Source: Thermoplasmata archaeon
GTDB taxonomy: Archaea > Thermoplasmatota > Thermoplasmata > Thermoplasmatales > Thermoplasmataceae
Length of the DNA stretch: 33,247 nt
Assembly (NCBI GenBank): GCA_021792045.1
Contig: JAJYVJ010000004.1
Coordinates: 1 to 33,247, forward strand
Direction of reading: 5' to 3'
Shown: in pieces, positions 7,750-17,019 of the stretch
How the letters are laid out: each line of letters begins with the position of its first letter
How positions within the stretch are numbered: the stretch's first letter is position 1
Notes under the pieces: model-generated
Seen by the model: only the letters and a program-made list of their open reading frames with translations
Told to the model about the DNA's origin: nothing
Databases searched by the model: none
Translations under genes and position numbers: made by a program

Positions 7750-8702
7750 TATCTGGCCACCACCTGAAGAAATACGTCATCCAGAGTCGGGTTATTTGTA
7801 GAAATTGTTTCAATGCTAACCCCTGTCGATCCGAACAAACTGAGGATTAAAGGTAGAGTTTTACCTATGTTCTTGATTATAAACTCAGACTCCTTCTCGT
7901 TGATTAAATATGCCTGAATATCAGAAATTTTTGAGAATTCTTTTTTCAATTTCTCTATTGAATCAGAGCTTACCTCAAAACTGAACTTCATTTCGACCTT
8001 CCTCAGATCGCCATAAGAGTTTTTCAGGGAGGCCGATGTACCCTCTGCTGAGATCACACCATTATTCATTATCCCTATCCTGTCACATAGATAATCTGCT
8101 TCCTCAAGTATCTGTGTTGTAAAAAGAACAGTAAGACCATCCTTGGCTTTATCTCTGACAAAGTTAAGGACATCCCTTCTCATTATTGGATCCATGCCGA
8201 CTGTAGGTTCGTCAAGAAACAGCACCTCCATATCATGCATGAATTCCCTCGCAACCTGTACTCTCTTCTTCTCACCACCTGAAAGTTCAAACATTCTCTT
8301 CTTCCTCAGGTGTTCGATCTTAAAGAGTTCCATGAGGTATTCCATCCTGTTAGAAGCTTCTTCCTTAGGTATTTCCCACAAAAGCTGGTAAATCTTGAAG
8401 TTACCTTCGACTGTAGTAAAGTCGAAAGCTTCACCCTGCTGTACAACGCCAATGAGTTTTCTTATTTTAGTTGCCTTGTGAACGACGTTCATGCCACATA
8501 CTTCAGCCTCTCCGGAGGTCGGAGGAATCAAAGTTGTTAGAATCCTTATCGTGGTAGTTTTTCCGGCACCATTTCTTCCAAGAAGACCATATATCTCTCC
8601 CTTAGAAACAGAAAACGTAAGCCCATTGACCGCGTTTGTCTTGTTGTTATAAGATTTAACAAGATTATTCACAACGATTTTGAATTCACTGCTGTTGCTC
8701 AC
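7749..8702 (-). CDS. ABC exporter ATPase (DrrA-like)
   Basis: ATP-binding subunit of an exporter, 317 residues. It shows Walker A GRNGAGKTT (about 42-50), the Q-loop in IGVVQQGEAFDF, the signature LSGGEKKR and Walker B VLFLDEPTVGMDP. The switch position reads TTQILEEAD with Gln in place of the usual His, as in DrrA-type proteins. The C-terminal region, about residues 235-317, matches the extra domain of DrrA. A GTG start at 8702 lies 25 bases after a TTATTTAATAT box centred near 8727, so the transcript is probably leaderless. The permease follows with a one-base overlap. Confidence 0.92.
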   Translation of the reverse strand: MSNSSEFKIVVNNLVKSYNNKTNAVNGLTFSVSKGEIYGLLGRNGAGKTTTIRILTTLIPPTSGEAEVCGMNVVHKATKIRKLIGVVQQGEAFDFTTVEGNFKIYQLLWEIPKEEASNRMEYLMELFKIEHLRKKRMFELSGGEKKRVQVAREFMHDMEVLFLDEPTVGMDPIMRRDVLNFVRDKAKDGLTVLFTTQILEEADYLCDRIGIMNNGVISAEGTSASLKNSYGDLRKVEMKFSFEVSSDSIEKLKKEFSKISDIQAYLINEKESEFIIKNIGKTLPLILSLFGSTGVSIETISTNNPTLDDVFLQVVAR

Positions 8703-8719
8703 GCGACCTTATTCTGAAC

Positions 8720-8732
8720 GATATTAAATAAC
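8720..8732 (-). promoter_or_regulatory. TATA box for the ABC exporter operon
   Basis: TTATTTAATAT on the minus strand, centred about 25 bases before the GTG start at 8702. Confidence 0.6.
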
Positions 8733-8888
8733 CTCTTCTATGACCATCTCTTTGAAGGTTTACATTGATCTAGACCGAGGGAACGTTTCAGCACTCTTAT
8801 CGAACTCAAAGGCATAAATAACACGTAACAGATTCACAACATTGTCGCAAAGGGGTAATGACAACAAAGATGGGCATGAAGCACATAG

Positions 8889-9155
8889 TTATTTTTTAAT
8901 GTGCTTATACGCGTATACAAACGTAGCTACATATACGGAAACGAATGCAACAATGAAAAATACAGTAAGGGGATGTGTGTAAACAACAATATAGAACTTT
9001 ATTCCTGCACTTCCACTCGCATTCTGACTTGTTAGATTCTGTATTTGATAATTTTTTTCAACAGCGAATATGCTTGTAAACTGGTAGATCAAAAATAAAA
9101 GCAAAAGTATTGTATCCGAGGCGAAAAGAATAAGAAACTTAAATGATGGTCTCAT
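8889..9155 (-). CDS. Small protein with two membrane helices
   Basis: Protein of 88 residues that I do not recognise. The first helix covers about 6-29 (LILFASDTILLLLFLIYQF) and the second about 61-82 (FFIVAFVSVYVATFVYAY). The loop between them, about 30 residues, contains NLTS and NAS sequons, so it probably faces outside, with both ends in the cytoplasm (basic MRPSFK and YKHIKK). Its ATG overlaps the stop of a 21-codon ORF as ATGA, which suggests coupled translation. The ABC operon lies downstream on the same strand after a 186-base gap. Confidence 0.6.
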   Translation of the reverse strand: MRPSFKFLILFASDTILLLLFLIYQFTSIFAVEKNYQIQNLTSQNASGSAGIKFYIVVYTHPLTVFFIVAFVSVYVATFVYAYKHIKK

Positions 9156-9217
9156 TTAATCAGGGTTCCATGATGACTAAACCCAGAGATGGGCAACGAC
9201 ATCATTACTATAGCCAT
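9152..9217 (-). CDS. 21-residue ORF coupled to the small membrane protein
   Basis: The frame encodes MAIVMMSLPISGFSHHGTLI plus K. It is preceded by a strong Shine-Dalgarno site GGTGAT (9227-9222), four bases before the ATG at 9217. Its TGA overlaps the ATG of the next gene as ATGA. An SD of this quality is used elsewhere in this window for TFB1 and glutamate dehydrogenase. It may be a true micropeptide or a leader that regulates the downstream gene. Its length gives no coding statistics, so the case rests on SD and overlap. Confidence 0.42.
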   Translation of the reverse strand: MAIVMMSLPISGFSHHGTLIK

Positions 9218-9267
9218 CACAATCACCTTTAATGTTTTTACTTTTCTGTTCATAAAAATTAAAGTAC

Positions 9268-9298
9268 ATTTATATATATTGTAGCCACATAAGCTACA
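9268..9298. promoter_or_regulatory. TATA box with adjoining inverted repeat (possible operator)
   Basis: TTTATATATATT (9269-9280) is followed by TGTAGC, a 7-base spacer, and GCTACA (9280-9298), a perfect 6+6 inverted repeat. Read on the minus strand the AT-rich core can serve the micropeptide/membrane protein genes, leaving a leader of about 30 bases before the SD. Read on the plus strand it is about 230 bases before the MFS gene. A regulator-binding site is inferred. Confidence 0.45.
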
Positions 9299-9504
9299 CA
9301 TTTCAGCGTGATGTTCGAGCAAAAGTCCTTCTTTTAAAAAAAGATTACCGTAATCCCGCTTCTTAACGGATTGCTATCAACTCATGCCATTCAATATTTT
9401 TTTTGATTTAGTACTAGGTATCCGCATCAAGATCTACTTTAAATTAGCACTGGGGGGGGTTAAGTAACGAAAAAATGCTTATGCGTCTATAATATAGGCT
9501 TGGG

Positions 9505-10806
9505 ATGGAGAATCAACCTTTATCGAGAGTATACTGGAAAAATGTTGTCGCTGCATGGTCCGGATGGGTTATGGATGGATATGTTACCAGTGCTTATGCT
9601 CTTGTAACAGTCACCGTTGTATCAAGACTTCTCATGCCGCCTGATTTCGGGCTTGTCGGTGCATTATTCGGTTTAGCTCTGATATCTGTCCCCCGTATCT
9701 TCGGATCATTGATATTTGGCAATTTCCTTGGAGATAGGCTTGGCAGGAGGACAATGCTTACTGTAACCGTGGTGGGGTTTTCACTTTCCAGTTTTCTAAT
9801 TGGCTTTCTGCCAACATACAAAAGTCACGGAATCTTGGCAACGGCTCTTCTCTTTTTCCTTTTGGTTCTCGTGGGTCTTTTCGCTGGTGCCGAATACGGC
9901 GGTGGAACAGCCCTTGCAACTGAGAGTGTTCCGGCAGAAAAGAGAGGTTTCATCGGCTCTTTTGTGCAGAGCGGCTTTGGAATAGGATATTTTATAGTCA
10001 CATTGGTATACATAATACTCACAATTGAATACCCCGGAAACGCGTTCGAAACTATCGGATGGAGAATACTTTTCTTCACGACACTTATCCCAGGAATAAT
10101 TGCACTTGTCTCAAGGCTCGGTGCAAAGGAATCTCCTGTGTTTAAGGATATGAAAGAAACAAAATCCATACAGAAAGAGCCTGTCGTGTCAATGTTCAGG
10201 GATGCTCCGAAATATGTTGTATTAGGAATAATAATTTGCGCTGGATTGTTACTTGTAAATTCCGGAACAATAAGTTTCTATCCAACCGTGATGGAGAGCA
10301 ATTCCATTTCAATCACAACTGTAGGATATATTCTCCTTGTAGCGAACGGGATCTCGCTTGCAGGGGTATGGATAGGTGGGTTGTTGTCTAACTACATACC
10401 AGGCCGAAGACTTGCACTTTTGATATACTCTTCTATATTTCTTGTTTCAATTTATCCTCTTACAATCCTTGGTACGTCTTTCCATTCCATTACTGACCTA
10501 TACATAAGCTACAGTGTGCAGTCCTTTCTCATGGCTGCCATATTTTCTACTCTTCCGAGTTTTCTTGCAGAGAGCATCAGCAAAAAATTCAGAACAACTG
10601 GCATCGGGTTCATTTACAATTTTGGAGGAGCGATAGGAGGATTCGCCCCGCTTTTCATAGAGCTGGTTATCCCGCATTACGGAACATTCAACAGTTGGAT
10701 TCTAGTTCTCTTCGTTGCAACGCTGGCTCTGTTGGTAGCGATTATACTTTCGAAAGAAACCTGGTCGAAATCAAAAAGTGGTCAGAAGGATAGCATTACA
10801 GAATAG
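9505..10806 (+). CDS. MFS transporter (metabolite:H+ symporter type)
   Basis: Major facilitator superfamily permease of 433 residues with about twelve hydrophobic helices. Between helices 2 and 3 is motif A, GNFLGDRLGRRTML. The N-terminal GWVMDGYVTSAYALV resembles the aromatic acid/metabolite:H+ symporter branch, which usually has MDGFD here. AGAEYGGGTALATESVPAEK in the fourth-fifth helix region is typical of the MHS/sugar porter families. The substrate is unknown; carboxylates, sugars and phosphate are all possible. The transporter probably uses the proton gradient. ATG 9505 is preceded by a weak GCTTATGCG box at about -26. The 200 bases upstream hold no gene, only a G8 run at about 9452. 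Confidence 0.9.
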   Translation: MENQPLSRVYWKNVVAAWSGWVMDGYVTSAYALVTVTVVSRLLMPPDFGLVGALFGLALISVPRIFGSLIFGNFLGDRLGRRTMLTVTVVGFSLSSFLIGFLPTYKSHGILATALLFFLLVLVGLFAGAEYGGGTALATESVPAEKRGFIGSFVQSGFGIGYFIVTLVYIILTIEYPGNAFETIGWRILFFTTLIPGIIALVSRLGAKESPVFKDMKETKSIQKEPVVSMFRDAPKYVVLGIIICAGLLLVNSGTISFYPTVMESNSISITTVGYILLVANGISLAGVWIGGLLSNYIPGRRLALLIYSSIFLVSIYPLTILGTSFHSITDLYISYSVQSFLMAAIFSTLPSFLAESISKKFRTTGIGFIYNFGGAIGGFAPLFIELVIPHYGTFNSWILVLFVATLALLVAIILSKETWSKSKSGQKDSITE

Positions 10807-10891
10807 GTTGGGCAACGCAATGATCTTATGGGCATGGGTAACGTTTACTATTGTCGGAGGCATTACCATCTAGACAGGAATAGTGGCTTAA

Positions 10892-11806
10892 TTGGTTGAA
10901 AATGTGATCATAATAGGATCTGGACCTGCAGGACTCACATCTGCTATATACACGTCAAGGGAGGAATTCTCTCCTTTAGTAATAAGCGGCACTAACGCCG
11001 GGGGCCAACTTCTTTTGACCTCGTCTGTTGAAAATTACCCGGCATTTCCAGACGGAATTTTCGGCCCAGACCTAATCGCACTCATGAGAAAGCAAGCTGA
11101 GAAATTCGGTGGTAGATTTATCGAAGGTGACGTCGTCTCGGTGGATTTTAAAAGTAATCCGCTCAAGGTTAAGACGACCTACGGCAACTATGAATCCAAG
11201 ACTGTTATAGTTGCGACAGGGGCTTCTGCAAAATGGCTCGGGATTCCGTCTGAAAGTGCATTCATAGGCAAGGGTGTCAGCAGCTGTGCAACATGCGACG
11301 CTCCTTTTTTCAAGAATAAGTCTGTGATAGTTGTTGGTGGTGGAGACACAGCGATGGAAGATTCATTATTCCTCACAAAATTCGTGAAATCTGTAACAAT
11401 TGTTCACAGGAGAAATGAATTCCGGGCATCAAAGATCATGCAGGAAAGAATTCTCTCAAACCAAAAAGTAAGCGTTGTTTATAATTCCGTTGTGGAAGAA
11501 GTGAAAGGCGATACAAAAGTCAGGGGTGTTGTCATTCGAAACGTGGAGACCAACAATACGAGCGAACTGCAAACAGATGGTGTATTCGTTGCAATAGGTC
11601 ATACTCCAAACACCAGTTTTCTAAAAGGACAGCTTGAACTTGACAGCAAAGGCTTCATAGTTACGGCGGAAGAAGTGAAAACAGATATTCCCGGTGTCTT
11701 TGTTGCAGGGGATGCTGCAGATAAAAAGTACAGGCAGGCTGTTACAGCAGCTGGAAGTGGTGCAAAGGCGGCACTTGAGGTAAGAGAGTACCTTCAGAAT
11801 CATTAA
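10892..11806 (+). CDS. trxB: Thioredoxin reductase
   Basis: Flavoprotein that passes electrons to thioredoxin, 304 residues, low-molecular-weight type. The FAD motif GSGPAG is at 9-14, and the redox pair Cys132/Cys135 is in SCATCDAPFF. The pyridine nucleotide motif GGGDTAMED starts near 149, and VHRRNEFRAS (171-180) has the HRRxxxR pattern linked to NADPH use. The C-terminal FAD segment is VFVAGDAAD. The start is TTG at 10892; GTG at 10904 is in frame but would remove part of the first strand. The neighbouring MFS gene is 85 bases upstream on the same strand, so a shared transcript is possible. A T-rich tract near 11829-11834 follows the gene. Confidence 0.93.
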   Translation: MVENVIIIGSGPAGLTSAIYTSREEFSPLVISGTNAGGQLLLTSSVENYPAFPDGIFGPDLIALMRKQAEKFGGRFIEGDVVSVDFKSNPLKVKTTYGNYESKTVIVATGASAKWLGIPSESAFIGKGVSSCATCDAPFFKNKSVIVVGGGDTAMEDSLFLTKFVKSVTIVHRRNEFRASKIMQERILSNQKVSVVYNSVVEEVKGDTKVRGVVIRNVETNNTSELQTDGVFVAIGHTPNTSFLKGQLELDSKGFIVTAEEVKTDIPGVFVAGDAADKKYRQAVTAAGSGAKAALEVREYLQNH

Positions 11807-12042
11807 TCACTCCTCTTTACAAAATAATTTTTTATAGAACTCTTTCTCTGTTAGTCAAGTCCCGCACCCACAAGGATAAATCACGTTGCGTCTGCTCAAT
11901 TCCGCAATTTATTCCAAACTATCCCGGTTAATTGAATGAAAATTAAAGACAAAATATTCCGAAATGTCGTCTGCACAGATCTAATGTTTATTCTATATTT
12001 CAAAGCAAAAGTGCAATATTTTTCTAATTTAAAAATAAAATG

Positions 12043-12114
12043 TGCGGATGCCGGGATTTGAACCCGGGTTAAGGGCTTGGGAAGCCCCTGTGATAACCAC
12101 TACACTACACCCGC
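12043..12114 (-). tRNA. tRNA-Gly (anticodon CCC)
   Basis: On the minus strand, acceptor GCGGGTG pairs with CATCCGC (one G-U pair) and the discriminator is A. The anticodon loop TTCCCAA, closed by GGGGC/GCCCT, gives CCC. The T arm is CCGGGTTCAAATCCCGG. There is no intron and CCA is not encoded. It lies 35 bases downstream of glutamate dehydrogenase on the same strand. Confidence 0.95.
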
Positions 12115-12149
12115 TCATGAGAGGTAGATAAAAAAGGAGGTTAAAAAGT

Positions 12150-13400
12150 CTAGTACCAGCCTCTTGATTTAGCTGCATCTGCCACTCTCTTAACGGCAAC
12201 GATGTATGCAGCAGTTCTGGTGTATACACCGTATTTCTTTGCTGTGTCGAGAACAGCTTTTGTAGCTTCTGTCATCCTGCTGTCCAGTTTCTTGTGTACA
12301 TCTTCTTCGGTCCAGTAATCGCCCGTATTGTTCTGCACCCATTCAAAGTATGACACGGTAACACCACCAGCGTTAGACAGGAAATCTGGTAATACCAGGA
12401 TCTTCTTTTTCTCAAATATTTCATCAGCCTGCGGTGTGCTGGGCCCATTTGCGAGCTCCAAAATTATCTTAGCCTTAACTTTGTCAGCGTTCTCTGCCGT
12501 GAGTTGTTCCTCTATTGCAGCGGGTATAAGGACATCCACTTTTAATTCAAGCAACTCCTCATTGGTGATATTCTTTGAGCCCGGAAAGTTCACAACCGAA
12601 CCGGTTTTCTGCTTGTGTTCAAGGAGCTTATCATAATCAACTCCGTTCTCTACATAGATTGCCCCTTTCGTATCAGAGACTGCCACAACCTTGGATTTGA
12701 ACAATTCTCTGGCAAGCTTCACAGCAAATTCACCCGCGTTTCCGAATCCCTGAACGGCGATTGTTGCTTTCGAAAGATCAAGACCTATCGATTTTGCTGC
12801 TTCCCGAAGTACGTACATGCCTCCACGTGCTGTAGCATCCCCTCTTCCAAGTGATCCCCAGTTTTCAAGGGGCTTACCTGTAATAACACCAGGAGCAGAA
12901 TGTCTTACAATCTTTTCGTACTCATCCATCATCCACGCCATGATCTGCGGAGTTGTATAAACATCTGGTGCGGGTACGTCTATCTCCGGGCCGATAAAGT
13001 CAGCTACTGCCCTAATGTAGCCTCTGCTTAACCTTTCCAACTCGCCCTTGCTCATTTTCTTGGTATCGCATATTACACCGCCTTTTGAACCACCAAGTGG
13101 CAGATTCAACATTGCTGTTTTCCAAGTCATCCACGCAGAGAGTGCCTTAACTGTTGAAAGGGTCTCCTGCGGATGGAATCTTATCCCACCTTTTGCCGGT
13201 CCTCTGGCCGTGTTGTATCTAACACGGAACCCAGTGAAAACTTTTGTTTCGCCGTTGTCCATCTTCACAGGTATACTAACCTGAAGAATTGCTTGGGGTT
13301 GGCTTAGTAACTCTAGTGCTTGCTTGTCCAATTTCATCGCGTCCGCAGCTTTTTTTAATTGCTGCAGGGCTATGTCAAATGGATCCAAATTTTCTGGCAT
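12150..13400 (-). CDS. gdhA: Glutamate dehydrogenase
   Basis: Interconverts glutamate and 2-oxoglutarate plus ammonia, linking nitrogen and carbon metabolism. The 416-residue hexameric-type enzyme has the substrate region [20 protein letters not shown], catalytic Lys context [28 protein letters not shown], and a Rossmann segment [15 protein letters not shown] ending in VAVSDTKG. The C-terminal part is [18 protein letters not shown] 13400 is chosen over GTG 13415. AGGTGA (13410-13405) lies four bases before the ATG, inside the longer version. Cofactor preference is not decided by sequence alone. It is divergent from a 2-hydroxyacid dehydrogenase. Confidence 0.95.
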   Translation of the reverse strand: MPENLDPFDIALQQLKKAADAMKLDKQALELLSQPQAILQVSIPVKMDNGETKVFTGFRVRYNTARGPAKGGIRFHPQETLSTVKALSAWMTWKTAMLNLPLGGSKGGVICDTKKMSKGELERLSRGYIRAVADFIGPEIDVPAPDVYTTPQIMAWMMDEYEKIVRHSAPGVITGKPLENWGSLGRGDATARGGMYVLREAAKSIGLDLSKATIAVQGFGNAGEFAVKLARELFKSKVVAVSDTKGAIYVENGVDYDKLLEHKQKTGSVVNFPGSKNITNEELLELKVDVLIPAAIEEQLTAENADKVKAKIILELANGPSTPQADEIFEKKKILVLPDFLSNAGGVTVSYFEWVQNNTGDYWTEEDVHKKLDSRMTEATKAVLDTAKKYGVYTRTAAYIVAVKRVADAAKSRGWY

Positions 13401-13404
13401 ATTT

Positions 13405-13410
13405 TCACCT
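13405..13410 (-). promoter_or_regulatory. Shine-Dalgarno site selecting the GDH start
   Basis: AGGTGA on the minus strand, four bases before ATG 13400. It argues against the GTG at 13415 that lies upstream of it. Confidence 0.6.
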
Positions 13411-13497
13411 AACACCTTTTATTAAAGGTAACATGATATTTCTTGGCTGTAGTTTAATATTTCACGACATTAAATAGCATGACTATATGTATCATTA

Positions 13498-13542
13498 GGC
13501 ACTTTAATTGTGCAATATTTTTATTTCTAACTTCAATTGCAC
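13498..13542 (+). promoter_or_regulatory. TATA box bracketed by inverted repeats (possible operator)
   Basis: GTGCAAT (13510-13516) and ATTGCAC (13536-13542) form a perfect 7-base inverted repeat around the TATA-like ATTTTTATTT centred near 13521. A third half-site, GGCAC, lies at 13498-13502. If transcription starts at the GTG codon at 13547, the repeats flank the TBP site, a natural repressor position. Confidence 0.5.
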
Positions 13543-13546
13543 TATC

Positions 13547-14437
13547 GTGAAAATAACTATTCTAACAGGAACAGAAGTCAAGGAATCCGTTCTGAAGCAA
13601 TGTTCTGACATAGTCGGATCAAAAATCACTCAAAATCAGCCGGATGATGCAGAAGTTCAGATCGTGACCAACCATTTCGTGCCAACTCCGAATCTCAAGC
13701 TTGTCCAGACGTTAAGCGCTGGTGTCGATCATTTTGATTTTTCAACACTTCCCAAAGGCGTTACGGTATGCAGCAATGCTGGCGCATACTCTGACCCTGT
13801 TGCAGAGCACGCGTTTGCTCTGCTTCTGGCTCATGAAAAGAAAATCTGCAAATTCATTGGAAAAGCCCAAGACGGGGTATTTGAACGCGAAACCGTTGGT
13901 ACACTATATGGGTCTACACTTGGTGTTTTCGGTTTTGGAGGCATCGGTCGGAGCGCGGCAAGGATCGCAAAAGCATTTGGTATGAAGGTTATTGGTCACT
14001 CCAGGCATCCAGTTGAAGATCCTAATCTGGATGAATTCGCCAATAGCGTCGAAGAGTTATTTTCAAAATCAGATACCGTGCTGATATCTATTCCATTGTC
14101 AAACTTAACCAGAGGGATCGTTTCTCGCAACCTCCTGAATAAATTTCATGGTAAAGTGATAATAAATGTGGCAAGAGCAGGTGTTGTAAATGAGCATGAC
14201 ATGCTTGAATATCTTCGGAACAACCCGGATTTCTATTATCTCACGGATGTCTGGTGGAACGAGCCTAATGTTTCGTTTCCAATTCCAGAAAATGCTATTT
14301 TGACTCCTCATGTCGCGGGAAACGTTGATGAATCCATAAGTTCATGGCGATTTATCTACGCATGCAAAAATATTAAAAAATTTATTGATGGGGCCCCGGA
14401 AAATGTAGTAGATGTTTCTGAGTATACCACCAGATAA
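13547..14437 (+). CDS. D-isomer-specific 2-hydroxyacid dehydrogenase
   Basis: NAD(P)-dependent oxidoreductase of the lactate/glyoxylate/phosphoglycerate dehydrogenase family, 296 or so residues from the preferred start. The Rossmann motif GVFGFGGIGRSAARIAKAFG is followed by HSR at the cofactor-selecting position; Arg here favours NADP in relatives. Catalytic Arg is in INVARAGVVNE, Glu in WWNEP and His in LTPHVAGN. GTG 13547 is preferred to TTG 13508, because a TATA-like tract 26 bases upstream would make the transcript leaderless and the protein then opens MKITILTGTEV. The substrate is not evident. A pair of inverted repeats around the TATA box suggests local regulation. Confidence 0.88.
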   Translation: MKITILTGTEVKESVLKQCSDIVGSKITQNQPDDAEVQIVTNHFVPTPNLKLVQTLSAGVDHFDFSTLPKGVTVCSNAGAYSDPVAEHAFALLLAHEKKICKFIGKAQDGVFERETVGTLYGSTLGVFGFGGIGRSAARIAKAFGMKVIGHSRHPVEDPNLDEFANSVEELFSKSDTVLISIPLSNLTRGIVSRNLLNKFHGKVIINVARAGVVNEHDMLEYLRNNPDFYYLTDVWWNEPNVSFPIPENAILTPHVAGNVDESISSWRFIYACKNIKKFIDGAPENVVDVSEYTTR

Positions 14438-14453
14438 AGTTTTCTTCGAAATT

Positions 14454-16859
14454 TCAGAATTCAAAAAGCGTTGACTGTTGCTTGGGCGTTTTGTCCTCAT
14501 TTTTAATAGATTTCACACTTTCCGATGAAAATTCCATCAATTTTGACTGACTGAATGGAATAACCTTTCCATAGTCTTCTTCAAGGCCCTCTAAGACCCT
14601 ATTCAACGTTTCTTCGATCCGGCGCGCATAATAGTCCCAATCTGGCCTACCTGTAAATGGGGCACCATCTATAAATGGTTCGACTTCCTGGGGCGTTTTT
14701 TTGCTGTTTGTGACAATCCATGAGACTTTCATTCCAGGAATAAAAGTCTCTCCGCGCTCTATGAGTTTCTTTGCAATTCTAACATTGGCCAGAGATTTTT
14801 CGTCCTTATATTCACCGTGTTCACCGAACTTCTTAACACTCCTGGATATTACAAGCTTCGAAATATCAATTGATTCGTCTCCTTTTTTTACGAGATTCAG
14901 CAATTCATTCCTATAACTTATTGCCCCATCCACGTCTCTGCTCATAATGAATTCAAAAACCTTTGAAAGTGCTTCGCTCTGCAGATCGAAGGAATCGGTC
15001 CTTCTCACTTCGTATCCACGGATGAGGATCTCACCTTTTTGGGTCTCGGGATATACTATGCGCCCTGCATATCTCTTCTTGGCTCCGTGAGAAAAGAACG
15101 GGTCCATCACCTTTTCAAATTCCAGAATCACGCCCTGCTCCTTGGAGAGGCGATCACTTAGTGAATTCCCAACCTTAACAGCATCCTCTGTGCTCTTGCT
15201 CTGCGATTCGATGAATATGCTATCTGTATCACCGTATATAACACGGTAATTTTCGTGTTCCAGTGATTCAATTAGTGAAGTGATTGTGTTCCTGGCGTAG
15301 GCCGTAATGGCACTTCCTATCTCTATGTTAGTGAATCTGTAGAACGATGAGGCCATAACGCCGTAAAACGTGTTCATAAGTATCTTTATCGCTCCCTGGA
15401 CGCCGTCAAGGTAAGCCCTTTCTTCCTCAGATACCACTTTCATCCTCTTCTTTATCTTGTCTCTCTCTTCCATTAAATCCCGCAAAAGTCCGGGAATGAG
15501 GCCTTCTTTTTGCTGCTTGCTCAAAAATCTTATATTGTTGGGGGCAACAATTTCACCTTTTGGATCGAGAGTTGTAAAGCAGATGTTGTACTTCATCATC
15601 ATTGAGGGATACATGCTCTTGAAGTCAAGGACTATGACATTGTCATAAATCCCAGCTCCAATGCTGTGGACGTAACCGCCGGTAATTGGGGCTTCCTTCA
15701 GGCTGCGGTTAGTCATGGGTACGCCGATACTTTCCGTATCTGCTTTTCGAATTAGAAGCGAGTCGACATAATTGCTTGTTCCGCCATTAGTAACATCGTC
15801 CAATGGCAACTTTGTTACAGTACTCATGAAGAGGTTACGGTCTATAATCCTTAATTTAAGGAGTATTTTCAATGTCAGATCAGCATCCTTGATGCAGTAA
15901 GCTGTCACCTCATCCGGCCTGTTATTCCACTCCTCCTCAATTTTCAAACGATTGATATTGTCCTTTCCCTCACCAAGCATCTTCATTGCTACATAGTTCA
16001 GTGTCTCGTGCTTTGGCTTTAGAACCTTCTTTACCGCCCACCACGTGTCGAGAATGATCCGTCCATGGAGCCTCCAGTACTGATTCTGGACTCTGCGCGG
16101 TTCTTCAAAATCTCTTCCAATAGCGAAGGGGATTCCGTAACTGTTCATGCGTTCCTCAATTACGGGAATATCGTATCCATCGCTGTTGTAGCCAGTTAGT
16201 ATATCCGGATCTTTTTCGTTTATGAGGTGAACAAAATTCTCAAGGATTTCATTTTCCTTACCCCTAATGGCTCCTTTCTCCCATTGCTTGCCATCAAATA
16301 TTGAATAACCAATTACAAGAATTCGCCCATATTTTTTCTTCTCTTCGGGTGTTATGGCATTTTCTATGTCAAAACTTAGGACTTTTAAAGGAGGGTTGAA
16401 TTCTGGAACGTTCGAAATATTCTTGATCCTAACAACATAATCGGTAGTAAATTTAGTTTTGTCCATGGGATCGATTTCGCCCTCAATCTCAACGCAAGAT
16501 CCAAGGTCCATGTCGTATATGAATCTGTGATGAAAAGGTATGTCCGCAGCAAGAACTTTGAACTTGGGCTGGCAGATTTCCCTTAAAGATGGAACTTTCC
16601 AAGGGGACTTGATATAAATTCTCTCTACTCTTTTTATCTTTCCGTCAACCCATAGTTCTTTTTCCTCTTCTCTATCGTACTCACCCTCTGAACGGTATGA
16701 ATTCATGCATGCTTCGTCTGGTTCGACTATGTCGAAGTAAGGTTTAAACCCGAAGTAGAGAGCGGTAACAGAAGAACCATCTTCAGTTCTTCCAAAGAGC
16801 TCTATGGTAACATCACTTGCCCGGTACGATGCCGCAAGTATTCGCATTTTCAGTTTCAT
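14454..16859 (-). CDS. polB: Family B DNA polymerase
   Basis: Replicative or repair polymerase with proofreading, 801 residues. Exonuclease motifs are DIE at 164-166, GYNSDGYD at 223-230 and YCIKDAD at 321-327. Polymerase motif A is LDFKSMYPS (411-419), motif B is KILMNTFYG (492-500) and motif C is YGDTDS (542-547); KKRYAGRI follows. The last residues QSTLFEF (795-801) form a PCNA-binding motif with a single terminal aromatic. No intein is present. ATG 16859 and ATG 16847 are both possible starts. A GGTTAAAGCC box near 16890 supports a short or absent leader. It is convergent with the 2-hydroxyacid dehydrogenase, with 16 bases between stops. Confidence 0.97.
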   Translation of the reverse strand: MKLKMRILAASYRASDVTIELFGRTEDGSSVTALYFGFKPYFDIVEPDEACMNSYRSEGEYDREEEKELWVDGKIKRVERIYIKSPWKVPSLREICQPKFKVLAADIPFHHRFIYDMDLGSCVEIEGEIDPMDKTKFTTDYVVRIKNISNVPEFNPPLKVLSFDIENAITPEEKKKYGRILVIGYSIFDGKQWEKGAIRGKENEILENFVHLINEKDPDILTGYNSDGYDIPVIEERMNSYGIPFAIGRDFEEPRRVQNQYWRLHGRIILDTWWAVKKVLKPKHETLNYVAMKMLGEGKDNINRLKIEEEWNNRPDEVTAYCIKDADLTLKILLKLRIIDRNLFMSTVTKLPLDDVTNGGTSNYVDSLLIRKADTESIGVPMTNRSLKEAPITGGYVHSIGAGIYDNVIVLDFKSMYPSMMMKYNICFTTLDPKGEIVAPNNIRFLSKQQKEGLIPGLLRDLMEERDKIKKRMKVVSEEERAYLDGVQGAIKILMNTFYGVMASSFYRFTNIEIGSAITAYARNTITSLIESLEHENYRVIYGDTDSIFIESQSKSTEDAVKVGNSLSDRLSKEQGVILEFEKVMDPFFSHGAKKRYAGRIVYPETQKGEILIRGYEVRRTDSFDLQSEALSKVFEFIMSRDVDGAISYRNELLNLVKKGDESIDISKLVISRSVKKFGEHGEYKDEKSLANVRIAKKLIERGETFIPGMKVSWIVTNSKKTPQEVEPFIDGAPFTGRPDWDYYARRIEETLNRVLEGLEEDYGKVIPFSQSKLMEFSSESVKSIKNEDKTPKQQSTLFEF

Positions 16860-17019
16860 TCAAATGAATATGCCATTTAGGGCTTTAACCTCTTCGTTTT
16901 CTCTTATTCTAATCTGATGCAGATGACTATGTCATCACAGAATAATTGTATGACTGCACGAACCGTTACGATAGCAATTAATACCTCTTTAACGTACATT
17001 TTGAAGGGATGGATAATTA

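Noticed and set aside
7749..8702. Gln in place of the switch His in the ABC ATPase as a sign of inactivity
   Set aside because: The DrrA-type group normally carries Gln at this place (TTQxLEEAD).
9445..9462. G8 run upstream of the MFS gene as a regulatory or phase-variable site
   Set aside because: It is outside any gene and not at promoter distance; no paired motif was found.
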